A stretch of DNA of 64,000 bases from JALOKP01 sp963800865 (GTDB lineage Bacteria; Acidobacteriota; Polarisedimenticolia; J045). Each line of letters starts with the position of its first letter. Positions within the stretch are counted from its first letter, which is position 1. Location: the NCBI GenBank assembly GCA_963800865.1, contig CAWDCL010000002.1, positions 620,001-684,000 on the forward strand. The letters run 5' to 3'. Of this stretch, positions 54,680-64,000 are shown one piece after another. The translations under genes and the position numbers were made by a program. The notes beneath the pieces were generated by a model. The model saw only the letters and a list, made by a program, of their open reading frames with translations, did not search any database and had not been told where the DNA came from.

Positions 54680-55654
54680 ATGCGTACTGGCTTTCAGCCT
54701 AAGCAGGTCTCTGTCTTGGTGCTTGCACTGACGTGCGTTGTGGGGCCCGGACCATTGTTGCTGGCGGACGGAGCGAGGGCGGCAGGTGACCCTTCCGGGG
54801 CGCCATCCGTCCTGCTTCACGGTGTGCGGAAGGAGCTACACGACCACGCTGCGATTGTGATAGACAGATGCTCCAAGGAATCACTACCTCGCGGCTGGGG
54901 CATTTCACTTCCGATGCCCTACGAGGAGCCCTGCACTCCGCAGGCACGAATGACATTGCGGATCGCCACGATTGCCGACGGCGGGACTCTCGAAGCAGTG
55001 CTCAGTCGAGGCGTGGATGGGATCGATCACGGGGTACTTCGCATCCGCGAACGAGATGAGAGCTGCGACGCGACAGTATCGGGTCGGGCCACGACGGATA
55101 AGACGATTCTCCGTGGCGAGTGTTCTGACGGGACAGTCGTCGTGTTAACTGGACGCCGCGAGTCGTTCGGTACGAATTTCGACGAGGAGTTGGGCGAGCC
55201 CATGCGGGAGTGCCTGGGCGGCAGTGGGTGGGACCCGCGTGAATCGGCGCTTGCGCTTTCGAGCTTTGGAGAGGGGACACCCGGAAAGGGCTCGGGAGAG
55301 CGCGCCCGCAGCGAGCAACGGGAGAAAGAGCCGAGGCCCACGAAAGCGACTTGGGTTGTGGCCCGGTCAGGTGATCTGAATGTGACGTGGAGTCTGCTCG
55401 ACGACCTCTGGGCCGTCATGCAACTACCGCGCTCGGTCCTGGAGAAGCCTCTAGAGGCGCATGTTCCAGTCTGTCTCGCGTTGTGGACTGGCACCGAGCT
55501 CCGAGTCGAGCGCCGTCTTGACATGGTTCGCGTTTGGCGGTCCGGGAAGGAGCTCAACATTCACCGGGTCGATGCTCAGGTGGAGCTTCGGGCGGTTCCG
55601 GATCCACTTGTAGACGGGGGATTCTGGAACCGAATCGTGGTCGGCGTCGATTGA
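54680..55654 (+). CDS. Exported protein of unknown function
   Basis: 324 residues with a signal peptide (cleavage near ADGARA). The mature part has paired cysteines (IDRCSKES, EEPCTPQ, ESCDATVSG, RGECSDG, MRECLGG), suggesting disulfides, and a charged Lys/Glu/Arg linker in the middle. The DNA is clearly lower in GC than the core genes, as for the DUF4365-like gene, which fits recent transfer. ATG has AGGAG seven to eight bases upstream. No family recognised. Confidence 0.7.
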   Translation: MRTGFQPKQVSVLVLALTCVVGPGPLLLADGARAAGDPSGAPSVLLHGVRKELHDHAAIVIDRCSKESLPRGWGISLPMPYEEPCTPQARMTLRIATIADGGTLEAVLSRGVDGIDHGVLRIRERDESCDATVSGRATTDKTILRGECSDGTVVVLTGRRESFGTNFDEELGEPMRECLGGSGWDPRESALALSSFGEGTPGKGSGERARSEQREKEPRPTKATWVVARSGDLNVTWSLLDDLWAVMQLPRSVLEKPLEAHVPVCLALWTGTELRVERRLDMVRVWRSGKELNIHRVDAQVELRAVPDPLVDGGFWNRIVVGVD

Positions 55655-56105
55655 TACGACTCGGTGTAAGCGACCACGTGCGGTGTGGAAAGGCCCGCTG
55701 GTCGAGGTGGAAGTCCTGCCCCGGCAACGGCGCAGGAAGCCGGACCTTGAGGCGGCGAGATCGCAGTTGCCTTCGCGAGGGCTCCGTACCTCGACCAGGC
55801 GCTCGCGCAGACCGATCGCAAGTAGGGGCCGGCACGCGGGGCGTACCGGCCCGGACCGCGCCGCGCGGCCCCGGGTGCGATCTGCCCGTCCGCAATCGTT
55901 CGCGGCCGCGCCTCGATGCGCACCCCGGTCCGCTCATCCTCGCGAGATCGCTCCTTACAAGGAACGACTCGCGAGGAAACCTCCGATCCGCGCTTGACGC
56001 TCCGCAGGGGGAGGCGTAAGCAAGGCACAAGCCCGGAGGGAGCCGCTGCGAGCCGATCGCTCGCGGCTGCCGGCCTGCACGCGGCGCCGCTGAGGGGAGG
56101 CGGCG
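55655..56105. other. Intergenic region with a REP-like hairpin and a possible gene remnant
   Basis: No full gene. A short in-frame stretch ending APYLDQALAQTDRK then TAG (stop at about 55825) could be the tail of a lost gene. A GTAG-headed hairpin follows. GGGGAGG just before 56106 is the ribosome site of the next gene. Confidence 0.4.
55824..55854 (+). repeat. REP-like hairpin, copy 3
   Basis: GTAG followed by a 12-bp stem with one mismatch (GGGCCGGCACGC / GCGTACCGGCCC) and a three-base loop. Same head and outer stem as the two copies near 26.3 kb. Confidence 0.55.
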
Positions 56106-56789
56106 ATGAACACTCTGCTTGGCGCGGTCCTGGAAGCGCGCGCGAGGCGGCGCGCGTCGGCGAGGGCCGCGCGCATCCTCAGCCTCGCGCTCCCGGCGCT
56201 CGTCCTGGCGCTGGTGGCGTCCGGCGCCAACGCGTCCACCGTGCGCCCGCTCAACCTCGAGGAGATGACGGGGCGCGCGGCGCAGGTCTTCGTCGGCCGC
56301 TGCACGGCAGTCGAGATCGTGACCGACGAGGTGCTCGGAGTGCCGGTGGCGGTCGCGACGTTCGAAGTCCGCGCCGTGCTCAAGGGCGCGGTCGGGCGGA
56401 CCGCCACGATCCGCCAGCTGCCGTCCGCGGACGGCACCACGTCCGGGCCGGCCGGCATCGCGGGCATGCCGACGGTGCGGCCGGGCGAGGAGGTCGTGCT
56501 CTTCCTGTACGGCGCGACGGCCTCGGGTCTGACCGCGCCGGTGGGGTTTGGACAGGGGAAGTTCGCGGTCGTCTCCGACAAGAGCGGCCGGCGCTTCGCA
56601 ATCAACGGTTTCGGCAACCGCCACCTGCTCCGCGGCCTGAAGGAGTCGACGCGGCAGAAGCTCGGCCTTTCGTCCGCCGACGCGGCCGGCCCGGGGGCGC
56701 TGCTGCTGGAGCGGCTCGAGGCGATGGTGCGCACGCTCGTAGCCGCTCCGGCGGAAACACCCGCCGCAGGGGGCGGGGAGGAGCCGTGA
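56106..56789 (+). CDS. Exported protein coupled to the metalloprotease gene
   Basis: 227 residues. After a basic 22-residue leader comes a hydrophobic signal region (ILSLALPALVLALVASGANA). The mature part has the plan seen in a family of exported proteins of unknown function: LEEMTGRAAQVFVGRC, then EVRAVLKG, VRPGEEVVLFLYG and GFGQGKFAVV. Strong GGGGAGG precedes the ATG. Its stop overlaps the start of the giant metalloprotease gene (GTGA), so the two are made together; a role in folding, inhibiting or accompanying the protease is a guess. Confidence 0.78.
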   Translation: MNTLLGAVLEARARRRASARAARILSLALPALVLALVASGANASTVRPLNLEEMTGRAAQVFVGRCTAVEIVTDEVLGVPVAVATFEVRAVLKGAVGRTATIRQLPSADGTTSGPAGIAGMPTVRPGEEVVLFLYGATASGLTAPVGFGQGKFAVVSDKSGRRFAINGFGNRHLLRGLKESTRQKLGLSSADAAGPGALLLERLEAMVRTLVAAPAETPAAGGGEEP

Positions 56790-59700
56790 GCGCGCGCGCG
56801 GCGATCGTGGCGGTCCTGGCGCTCGCCGTCGCCCCTGCGCTCGCCGGCGGCGCGCGCAGCGTCAACGGTCTCGGCCAGCCGATGGCCTGGCCCCTCGGCG
56901 CTCCGGTGGTCTACAACCCGGACCAGGGTCCGCTCGGCGTGCTCCCGAACGTTGACGCGCGGACGCTCGTCGCGCAGGCCTTCGCCGAGTGGGAATCGGT
57001 CTACGTCGTCGACCCGCTCCTGCTCGACGACATGGAGCACGGTGTCGACGGCTGGACGGTCGACGCGGCCGTTGGCGCGAACCCCTGGGCCCAGTCGACC
57101 GTCCGCGCGAACAGCCCGGTAACGAGCTGGCGCTTCACCGGCATCGGCAGCGTCAGCGACTCGCGCCTGCTGCTTCCTCCCCTGGGTGCGCTCCCGGCGC
57201 ACGCGACGCTCCGCTTCCGGCACCGGGTCGAGCTGGAAACGGGGTACGACGGCGGCGTGCTCGAGTTCAGCCTCGACGGCGGGACGGTCTGGCAGGAAGC
57301 GGGCGCGATGGTCGTCGAGAACGGGTACGACGGGACGCTCTCGACCTGCTGCGGCTCGCCGCTCGGCGGCCGCGCCGCGTGGACCGGCAGCTATGGCGCG
57401 TTCCGGCAGGTCACCGTCGACCTGTCGCCGCTTGCCGGGCAGGACGTACGCCTCAGGTGGCGCGGGGCGACCGACAGCTCGGTCGGCGCCGAAGGCTGGT
57501 ACGTCGACGACGTCGAGGTGACGTTCGAGCACCCGCTGCTCCACTTCGTCGAGGGCCCGGCGCTGCCGCGCGACGTCGACGCCGCGGGGGTCCCCGCGAC
57601 CAACGCCGCGCACTGGAAGCACTTCTGGCGCGTCGACGGCGACGGCCTGTCGCCGGTGATCTTCGACGCCGACGGGTCGATCATCGACTCGATGTTCGGC
57701 GCCGGGGCGCGCTTCGACATCCTGGGCGTCGCGGCGATCGACACGCCGATCGCGGTCGCGACGGCGATCACCGGCGCGAGCATCGTCGTCAACGGCGCGT
57801 TCCTGGATGGTCTCGGCCTGCCGGAGTCGCCCCCGGACGTGTCGACGATCGAGGCGGTCCGCGCGATCGTCGTCCACGAGGCCGGGCACTTCGTCAACCT
57901 CGACCACAGCGTCGTCAACGCCGAGCTGGCCGACGACGGCGACCCCGCCAACGACATCTACGTCCCGACGATGTATCCCGTGGCCGTGGACGACGAGGCC
58001 CAGGTCGCACGGCTCAACCCCGACGACGGCGCGGCGCTCTTCGGGCTCTACCGGAGCGAGGGACCGCTGCTCGCCGGGACGGTCGTCGTCGCGGGGCTGC
58101 CGTACCAGGGCGCCGAGGTGATCGCCCGCCGCCTGGACGATCCGCTGCTCTACGCCTACTCGGCGGTCTCCGGGGCGCGCTTCTTCCCCTGCCACGCCGG
58201 CTCGACCTGCGACCCCTGCACGACCGCCTGCGATCCCGGCCACCCGCCCGAGCGCGGCGCGTACACCATCCGCGGGCTCGAGGCCGGCAGCTACGAGGTG
58301 ACGCTGAGCCAGCTCGACACGCGCTTCTCGCTCGCCAACGGGACCTTCGTCGGGCCGCTCGCCACACCGCCGACCCTGCCCGGGCCGGAAGAGTGCTGGG
58401 ACGCCTCGGAATCGGCCTCGGGCGACACGGACGACCCGGACGCGTGCACACCGCTGACGCTCGGCCGGCAGGGCGGGATCGACATCCATCTCGACGCGCT
58501 CCCCTCCAGCGACGGCTTCGAGCCGAACGACTCGCGGGTGACCGCGGCGCCGCTCCCCGGCCTGTCCTCGGGCCGGGAGACGGCGGGAGCGACGCTCGCG
58601 CCCGGCGACGTCGACTACTACGAGATTCCGGTGACCGGGGGCCGGAGGCTGGACATCGACATCGACGCGGCCGAGATCGGCTCCGCGCTCGATCCCGTCG
58701 CCGCGCTCTTCGATGCGGCCGGGACGATGCTGGCCAACTCTGACGACGCGCTCGACCCCGATTCCGGCGCGTTCTCGATGGACCCGGCGCTGGAGTTCGT
58801 CCCGCCGGCCGACGGCACGGTCTGGCTCGCCGTCGCGAGCTATCCCGACACCGACTTCGACGGGGCGGGAGGGGGTTCAGCCGGCGCCTACTGGCTGCGC
58901 GTCGTACACGATGGGGACGCCGATGGCGACGGCGTCGCGGGCGCAGGCGACAACTGCCCGTCCGTCGCGAACCCGGGGCAGGTCGACACCGACGCGGACG
59001 GGTTCGGCGACGCCTGCGACGACGACGACGACGGGGACCTGCTCCCCGACGTCACCGAGGGGGCTTTCGGAACCGACCCGCTGAATCCCGACACCGACGG
59101 CGACGGCGTCCCGGACGGCGTCGAGGTGCTGCGCGGGACGTCGCCGATCGACGCGGGCTGGATGCCGGGGTTCTTCGGCGCGCCGCAGTCGATCGACGCC
59201 GGGACGAACGCGACCTGTCTGTTCGCGGCGGACCTCGACGGCGACGGCGACCTCGACCTGCTCGCCGGGCGCGACACCACCGGCACCGACGAGATCGCGT
59301 GGTACGAGCGGACCGGGTCCGGCGCGTACGTGCGACACACGATCTCGACCGCCGTGAGCAAGCCGCGCGCCGTCTTCGCCGCCGACCTGGACCGTGACGG
59401 GGACCTCGATGCGCTCTCCGCGTCCCGGGGCGACGCGACGATCGCCTGGTACGCGAACACCGACGGTGCCGGTGCGTTCGGCCCGCGGCAGGTGATCGCC
59501 GAGGACGCCGACCTGGCGCGCTCGGTCTTCGCCGCGGACGTGGACGGTGACTCGTACCCCGACGTCCTGGCGACCTCCGAGTACTACAACGAGGTCCTCT
59601 GGTACCGCAACGACCGCACGCCGGGCGGCCTCGGCGACTGGGACCGTTTCGTGATCTCGAACGACTGCGACTACGCCCGCGCCGTGATCGCGGCCGACAT

Positions 59701-62700
59701 CGATCGCGACGGCGACCTCGACGCGGTCTCCGTCGCCGACGGCGGGGCGAAGAGCCTGACCGGCGTCTCGTGGCACGCCAACACCGACGGGTACGGAACG
59801 TTCGGTCCGCCGCAGGGAATCTCGGGGCTGAGCACGCCGCAGGCGGTGGCGTCGGCCGACGTCGACCGCGACGGCGATCCCGACGTCCTCTCGGGGACCT
59901 GCAGCACGGGCACCGTCGCCTGGCACGAGAACGACGGCACGCCCGGCGGGAGCGGCGACTGGGCGCAGCGGACGATCGAGACGGGCGCGGCCTGCCCGGT
60001 GGCGGTGGCGCTGGCGGACGCGGATGGCGACGGCGATGTGGACGTCTTCGCCGCGCCAGAAGATGACCAGCTCACGTGGTATGAGCAGCTCGACGGGGCC
60101 GGCGGCTTCGGCCCGCCGCAGGTCTTCCCGGGCGGCGTGGGTGCCCCGACCGCGGTCCTGGCGGCCGATCTCGACGGCGACGGCGATCCCGACCTCGCGG
60201 CCGTTGCCGGCGCAGGCGGCGACGTCGTCCGCGTCCCGAACGACTCGATCCACCGCGGCCTGGCCTACTCCGAGGAACGGCTGATCGGAAGCGGCGAGCG
60301 CGGCGCCGCCGCGGTCGTGGCGGCCGATCTCGACCGCGACGGCGACCCCGACGCGGTCGTCGCCGCAAGCGACGACCACCGCCTCGCCTGGTACCAGAAC
60401 CTCGACGGCGCCGGCAGCTTCGGCCCGCGACGCACGGTGTCGACCGCCTTCGTCGCGCTCGAGGACGTCATTGCCGCCGACGTCGACGGTGACGGCGACC
60501 TCGACCTGGTGGCCGCCTCGAGCGGCGACGCCACGGTCTCGTGGTTCGCAAACCTCGACGGCCTCGGGACCTTCGGCGGTCCGCACCCCGTCGGCGTCCC
60601 GCTGGAACGGCCGCTGGCGCTCGCCGCGGGGGACCTCGACGACGACGGCGACCTGGACCTCGTCGTCGGTTCCGGCGCGACCGTCTCGTGGTACGTCAAC
60701 GACGACGGCACGGGCGGCTTCGGCGGGCCGTACCTGATCAGCAGCTCGGTGGTCGACGCGCACGGCGTGGCCGTGGCCGACGTCGACCGCGACGGGAAGA
60801 GCGACGTCGTCTCGGCCTCCACGGGGGACAACAAGGTCGCCTGGTACCGCAACCTCGGGGCCGGGGCGTTCGGCCCGCAGCGGGTCGTCGACGGCGAGGC
60901 GTCCGGGGCGACGGCGCTCGCCATCGCCGACGTCGACGGCGACGGTGATCCCGACCTGCTGGTGGCGCAGCGCGGCGCCAACCGCGTCCGCTGGTACTCG
61001 AACCTTGACGGGCACGGCGTCTTCGGCGCGCCGAACCCCGTCGGCGACCTGATCATCGGAGCGAGCGCGGTCGCCGCGGCCGACCTCGACGGCGACGGCG
61101 ACATCGACGCCCTCTCCGCCGCCGGGTCTCGCGGCGCGGTCTTCTCCCACGAGAACCTCGACGGCGCCGGCACCTTCGGCCCGCGGCGCGGGATCACGGG
61201 GGATCCGGTCGACCCGAGCGACGTCACGGTCGCGGACGTCGACCGCGACGGCGACCTGGACGCGCTCGTGACAGGCCGCGGGGACGGCGAGCTCGCCTGG
61301 TACCCGAACCACGGCGGGCAGTACGACTTCACCGACGCGAACGTGGCGCCGGCGGCCGCCTTCGACGGCGACGCCGTGGCGCTGCTGAAGATCACGCTGG
61401 CCCACCGCGGGCGGCTCGGCGATTCGCCGCTGGCGCCGGAAAAGGTCGGCCTGCGGCTCCTGCTTCAGGGCGTGGAGGCCCCGACCGCGGCGCAGCTCAA
61501 CGCCGTGATCGACGTGCTCTGGCTGCTCGTCGACGACGGCTCCGGCGCGTTCGAGCCGGGCGCCGACACGCCGGTCGCGGCGCTCGACTGGCTGGCGGAC
61601 TACGACGTGACGTTCCCCTTCACGCTCGGGGACGAAACGGTCGAGGTCCCCGCCGCTGGCTCGAAGACGTTCTTCGTCGTCGCCACGCTGTCCAAGGACG
61701 CCTCGCGGCAGGAGCCGCACGCGGTGGGCGTGATCCACCGGACCGACCCGGGAAGCGTCGTGCGCGACGCCGTGTCGGGCCGTCCGCTGCGGCCCGAGCG
61801 CTCGCCGGCGACGACGTCGGGATACTGCACCGCGCTGCCGCGCGAGACCGACCCGCCGTTCGTCACCGCGGTCTTCCCCGCCGACGGAGCGCAGAACGTC
61901 GCCCCCAGCACGGAGGTCCTGCTCTTGCTCTCCGAGCCGATCGACCCGGCCAGCGTCGGGCCCGGCGCGGCCTGGCTGGAGCGCAACGGCGTCAAGGTTG
62001 AGGGCAGCGTCCACGCCGCGACCGGCAACGCGCAGCTCGTGATCGACCCCGCGTCCCCGCTGACCCCCGGCGCACCGTACACGGTGCGCGTCTCCGCGGC
62101 GCTCGAGGACCCCGCCGGCAACGGCGCGCTGCCGTTCGCGTCGCAGTTCCTCGTGCTGACCTACGCCGGATCGGGCCGCTTCGGCGCCGGGACGGTCGGC
62201 GACGCGGCGAGCGGCGCGGTGATCCCGGGCTCCAACGAGGACGAGCACTTCGGCAGCTCGGTCGCCTCGGTCGGCGACGTGAACGGCGACGGGATCGGGG
62301 ACCTCGTGATCGGTGCGCCGCACGCGGACGACGGCGCCGCGGCCGACGCCGGGAAGGCGACTCTGGTCTTCGGCGCGGTCGGCCTGCAGCAGAGCGGGAG
62401 CACGGCGCTGCGCCTCGACTACCTCGGCGAGGCGGCAGGCGACGAGGCGGGCACGACGGTCGCGCGCGCCGGCGACGTCAACGGCGACGGCCTGGCCGAC
62501 TTCGCGATCGGCGCCCCCGACGCCCACGGCGGCAACGGGCGGGTCTACGTCGTCTTCGGCCACCCGAACCTGAGGAACCTCGCCGGCCAGACCCTGCGCC
62601 TGGCGAACCTGGCGGCCTGCGCCGCGCCGGCGACGCTGTGCGGGATCGTCCTTACCGGCGAGCTCGCCGGCGATCGGGCGGGCAGCGCCGTGTCGTACGC

Positions 62701-64000
62701 CGGGGACCTCGATGCCGACGGTTCGGACGACCTGCTGGTCGGCGCGCCGGGCGCGAGCCCCGACGGCCGGGCCGGCGCCGGGATCGGCTTCCTCGTCTAC
62801 GGCCCGCGCGCGCACGGAGTTCTCCCGCTGGGGAACGTTGGCGGGTCGGTCCGCGGGATCGTCTTCCACGGCGAGGCCGCGGGAGACGCCGCGGGCGCGT
62901 CGGTCTCGGCCTGGGAGGAAGCGCTGCCGGGAGTGGACGACTTCATTCTCGGCGCCCCCGGCGCGTCGCCGCTCGACGAGTTCGGCGCGCCGCTGGCCGG
63001 GGCCGGCTACGTCTACGCGATCCACGGCGGGAGCGCGAACCTGGACGCGAAGGCGGTCGCGGGCGTGATCGAGCTGACGCGGGTGGCGAGCGGTGCGCCC
63101 GACCAGGTGGAGGGCGTCGTCTTCCTCGGGACCAGCGTCGGCGGCGCGATCGGCCGCTCCGTCGCCGGCAGCGCCGATCTCGACGGCGACGGCACGCCCG
63201 ATGTCGCCTTCGGGGCGAACGGCGAAGCCTGGGTGATCCCGGGCAGCGGGCCCAAGACGGTCAGCGGGAACACCGATATCCGGCCGCCGAAGAGCGCATC
63301 CTCGCTGGTCGGGCCGCTCGTGCGACAGGCTGGCGGAATCGGCGCGATCGAGCAGTTCGGCGCCTACGCGTTCGTCCCGGGGACGGACGGCCCGCTCGGC
63401 GACCTCGTCGTCGCCGGGGCGGGGGACACCGACGGCGACGGCTTCGACGACCTCGTGATCGGCGCGCCGGACGCCGCGCCGGGCGGCTTCGCCGGCGCCG
63501 GCTCGGCCTACCTCGTGCGCGGTGCGCCGCTGCCGCGCGGCCCGGTGCTCGAGCTGTCGCAGGTCGGGCTCACTATTCCCGGTCTCGTCGTCGACGGCCG
63601 CGAGGCGGCGGACGCGCTCGGCAGCGCGGTCGGCGGCGGCTTCGACGTCAACGGCGACGGGATCGACGACGCGCTGCTCGGGGCGCCGTTCGCCGACGGC
63701 GGCAGCACGCCCCACGACGCCGGCGAGGCGTACGTCCTCTCGCCGCTCGGGCCGGGCGAGGTGGCCCGGCTCGACCTCGCGCGGCTGACCTTCGCGTCGG
63801 CCCGCCTGGAGTGGAGCGTGGCCGGCCGCGCGACCTCCTACAACGTGTATCGCGGCGACGTCCTCGGCCTCGCCGCGGCCGGCGGGGCGCGGACCTCGCT
63901 GATGCCGCCGCTGGCCTGCGCGATCGACGCCGACGCCGACGCGGACGGCCTGCCGGACGTCGCCGACGCGACGGCGCCGGCGGCCGGCGCGTCGTTCGCC
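56786..64000 (+). CDS. Giant secreted metzincin metalloprotease with FG-GAP/VCBS repeats, cut by window end
   Basis: Open for more than 2,400 residues from a GTG with signal peptide (cleavage after PALAG). Domains: a metzincin start (about 20-70) interrupted by a MAM/immune-inhibitor-A-like insert (about 72-247; DDMEHGVDGW to WYVDDVEV), then the protease core with zinc site HEAGHFVNLDH (about 364) and Met-turn PTMYPV; a pre-peptidase C-terminal-like domain (about 570-700); thrombospondin-3 calcium repeats (about 710-775); a long series of VCBS/FG-GAP blades with DxDxDGDxD loops (about 800-1520); a Big_5-like domain (about 1690-1790); integrin-type FG-GAP repeats (about 1810-2320); and an Fn3-like start at the edge. 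Probably calcium-dependent and surface or secreted. Confidence 0.88.
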   Translation, partial: MSARAAIVAVLALAVAPALAGGARSVNGLGQPMAWPLGAPVVYNPDQGPLGVLPNVDARTLVAQAFAEWESVYVVDPLLLDDMEHGVDGWTVDAAVGANPWAQSTVRANSPVTSWRFTGIGSVSDSRLLLPPLGALPAHATLRFRHRVELETGYDGGVLEFSLDGGTVWQEAGAMVVENGYDGTLSTCCGSPLGGRAAWTGSYGAFRQVTVDLSPLAGQDVRLRWRGATDSSVGAEGWYVDDVEVTFEHPLLHFVEGPALPRDVDAAGVPATNAAHWKHFWRVDGDGLSPVIFDADGSIIDSMFGAGARFDILGVAAIDTPIAVATAITGASIVVNGAFLDGLGLPESPPDVSTIEAVRAIVVHEAGHFVNLDHSVVNAELADDGDPANDIYVPTMYPVAVDDEAQVARLNPDDGAALFGLYRSEGPLLAGTVVVAGLPYQGAEVIARRLDDPLLYAYSAVSGARFFPCHAGSTCDPCTTACDPGHPPERGAYTIRGLEAGSYEVTLSQLDTRFSLANGTFVGPLATPPTLPGPEECWDASESASGDTDDPDACTPLTLGRQGGIDIHLDALPSSDGFEPNDSRVTAAPLPGLSSGRETAGATLAPGDVDYYEIPVTGGRRLDIDIDAAEIGSALDPVAALFDAAGTMLANSDDALDPDSGAFSMDPALEFVPPADGTVWLAVASYPDTDFDGAGGGSAGAYWLRVVHDGDADGDGVAGAGDNCPSVANPGQVDTDADGFGDACDDDDDGDLLPDVTEGAFGTDPLNPDTDGDGVPDGVEVLRGTSPIDAGWMPGFFGAPQSIDAGTNATCLFAADLDGDGDLDLLAGRDTTGTDEIAWYERTGSGAYVRHTISTAVSKPRAVFAADLDRDGDLDALSASRGDATIAWYANTDGAGAFGPRQVIAEDADLARSVFAADVDGDSYPDVLATSEYYNEVLWYRNDRTPGGLGDWDRFVISNDCDYARAVIAADIDRDGDLDAVSVADGGAKSLTGVSWHANTDGYGTFGPPQGISGLSTPQAVASADVDRDGDPDVLSGTCSTGTVAWHENDGTPGGSGDWAQRTIETGAACPVAVALADADGDGDVDVFAAPEDDQLTWYEQLDGAGGFGPPQVFPGGVGAPTAVLAADLDGDGDPDLAAVAGAGGDVVRVPNDSIHRGLAYSEERLIGSGERGAAAVVAADLDRDGDPDAVVAASDDHRLAWYQNLDGAGSFGPRRTVSTAFVALEDVIAADVDGDGDLDLVAASSGDATVSWFANLDGLGTFGGPHPVGVPLERPLALAAGDLDDDGDLDLVVGSGATVSWYVNDDGTGGFGGPYLISSSVVDAHGVAVADVDRDGKSDVVSASTGDNKVAWYRNLGAGAFGPQRVVDGEASGATALAIADVDGDGDPDLLVAQRGANRVRWYSNLDGHGVFGAPNPVGDLIIGASAVAAADLDGDGDIDALSAAGSRGAVFSHENLDGAGTFGPRRGITGDPVDPSDVTVADVDRDGDLDALVTGRGDGELAWYPNHGGQYDFTDANVAPAAAFDGDAVALLKITLAHRGRLGDSPLAPEKVGLRLLLQGVEAPTAAQLNAVIDVLWLLVDDGSGAFEPGADTPVAALDWLADYDVTFPFTLGDETVEVPAAGSKTFFVVATLSKDASRQEPHAVGVIHRTDPGSVVRDAVSGRPLRPERSPATTSGYCTALPRETDPPFVTAVFPADGAQNVAPSTEVLLLLSEPIDPASVGPGAAWLERNGVKVEGSVHAATGNAQLVIDPASPLTPGAPYTVRVSAALEDPAGNGALPFASQFLVLTYAGSGRFGAGTVGDAASGAVIPGSNEDEHFGSSVASVGDVNGDGIGDLVIGAPHADDGAAADAGKATLVFGAVGLQQSGSTALRLDYLGEAAGDEAGTTVARAGDVNGDGLADFAIGAPDAHGGNGRVYVVFGHPNLRNLAGQTLRLANLAACAAPATLCGIVLTGELAGDRAGSAVSYAGDLDADGSDDLLVGAPGASPDGRAGAGIGFLVYGPRAHGVLPLGNVGGSVRGIVFHGEAAGDAAGASVSAWEEALPGVDDFILGAPGASPLDEFGAPLAGAGYVYAIHGGSANLDAKAVAGVIELTRVASGAPDQVEGVVFLGTSVGGAIGRSVAGSADLDGDGTPDVAFGANGEAWVIPGSGPKTVSGNTDIRPPKSASSLVGPLVRQAGGIGAIEQFGAYAFVPGTDGPLGDLVVAGAGDTDGDGFDDLVIGAPDAAPGGFAGAGSAYLVRGAPLPRGPVLELSQVGLTIPGLVVDGREAADALGSAVGGGFDVNGDGIDDALLGAPFADGGSTPHDAGEAYVLSPLGPGEVARLDLARLTFASARLEWSVAGRATSYNVYRGDVLGLAAAGGARTSLMPPLACAIDADADADGLPDVADATAPAAGASFA

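Noticed and set aside
58877..63715. A minus-strand open frame of about 1,600 residues rich in Val, Asp, Arg and Gly
   Set aside because: It is the antisense shadow of the giant FG-GAP protein; its periodicity mirrors the calcium-loop repeats and it has no domain of its own.

Overview
The window is about 64 kb of uniformly GC-rich bacterial DNA with no rRNA or tRNA gene that I can see. Gene style suggests an Acidobacteriota-like, flagellated, heterotrophic bacterium: PASTA-less Ser/Thr kinases with TPR tails, giant secreted FG-GAP proteins, an indolepyruvate oxidoreductase fusion, and sigma-54-driven flagellar genes. This is inference from families; no marker gene fixes the phylum. Several well-conserved genes (indolepyruvate oxidoreductase, DAHP synthase, an NtrC-type regulator, an aldo/keto reductase, an HD hydrolase, an AAA+ ATPase, an HNH nuclease) are each broken by one to three single-base shifts, some of them compensating. 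Uncorrected indels in the assembly are therefore a more likely cause than mass pseudogenisation.

Layout. 1-1.2 kb: an acyl-AMP ligase (cut by the window edge) and its acyl carrier protein. 1.2-4 kb: a frameshifted HNH nuclease full of internal repeats. 4-4.6 kb: a non-coding 107-bp tandem repeat. 4.6-10.1 kb: a serine hydrolase and a large indolepyruvate:ferredoxin oxidoreductase. 10.3-12.1 kb: an alkaline-phosphatase-fold lipoprotein with TPRs. 12.2-13.4 kb: a Xre/RES toxin-antitoxin operon with a clear double operator. 13.5-21.2 kb: a seven-gene minus-strand operon coding for a coiled-coil protein, PspA, a substrate-binding/OmpA fusion, an ABC permease and ATPase, a coiled-coil membrane-associated protein, and a two-domain AAA+ ATPase. 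This is the best candidate here for an under-described system, plausibly linking the inner membrane, the peptidoglycan and an ESCRT-III-like scaffold.

22.7-36 kb: a flagellar region. A divergent NtrC-type regulator is followed by a TPR protein, a histidine kinase and a second NtrC-type regulator, then flgB, flgC, fliE, fliF, fliG, fliH, fliI, fliJ and a MotE-like chaperone. Two good sigma-54 promoters precede the TPR gene and flgB, matching the two sigma-54 activators encoded alongside. 36-42 kb: an SGNH hydrolase, then an operon of DUF6599, DUF362, a membrane polyferredoxin and an Fe-S aldo/keto reductase, all apparently envelope-associated redox proteins of unknown function. 42-45.1 kb: an HD hydrolase, a prephenate dehydrogenase-chorismate mutase fusion and DAHP synthase (aromatic amino acid synthesis).

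45.1-56 kb is accessory DNA: an IS element, an MqsRA-like toxin-antitoxin pair, a DUF4365-like nuclease-fold protein, a tyrosine recombinase fragment, and a 4.7-kb segment (Ser/Thr kinase, 36-residue membrane peptide, truncated beta-propeller protein) bounded by a 110-bp direct repeat with one mismatch. 56.1 kb to the end holds a secreted protein of unknown function, translationally coupled to a giant metzincin-type metalloprotease with thrombospondin-3, VCBS/FG-GAP and integrin-like repeats that runs off the window. Several genes carry a -10-like box only 6 to 8 bases before the start codon and no Shine-Dalgarno sequence, which suggests leaderless transcripts are used in this organism.
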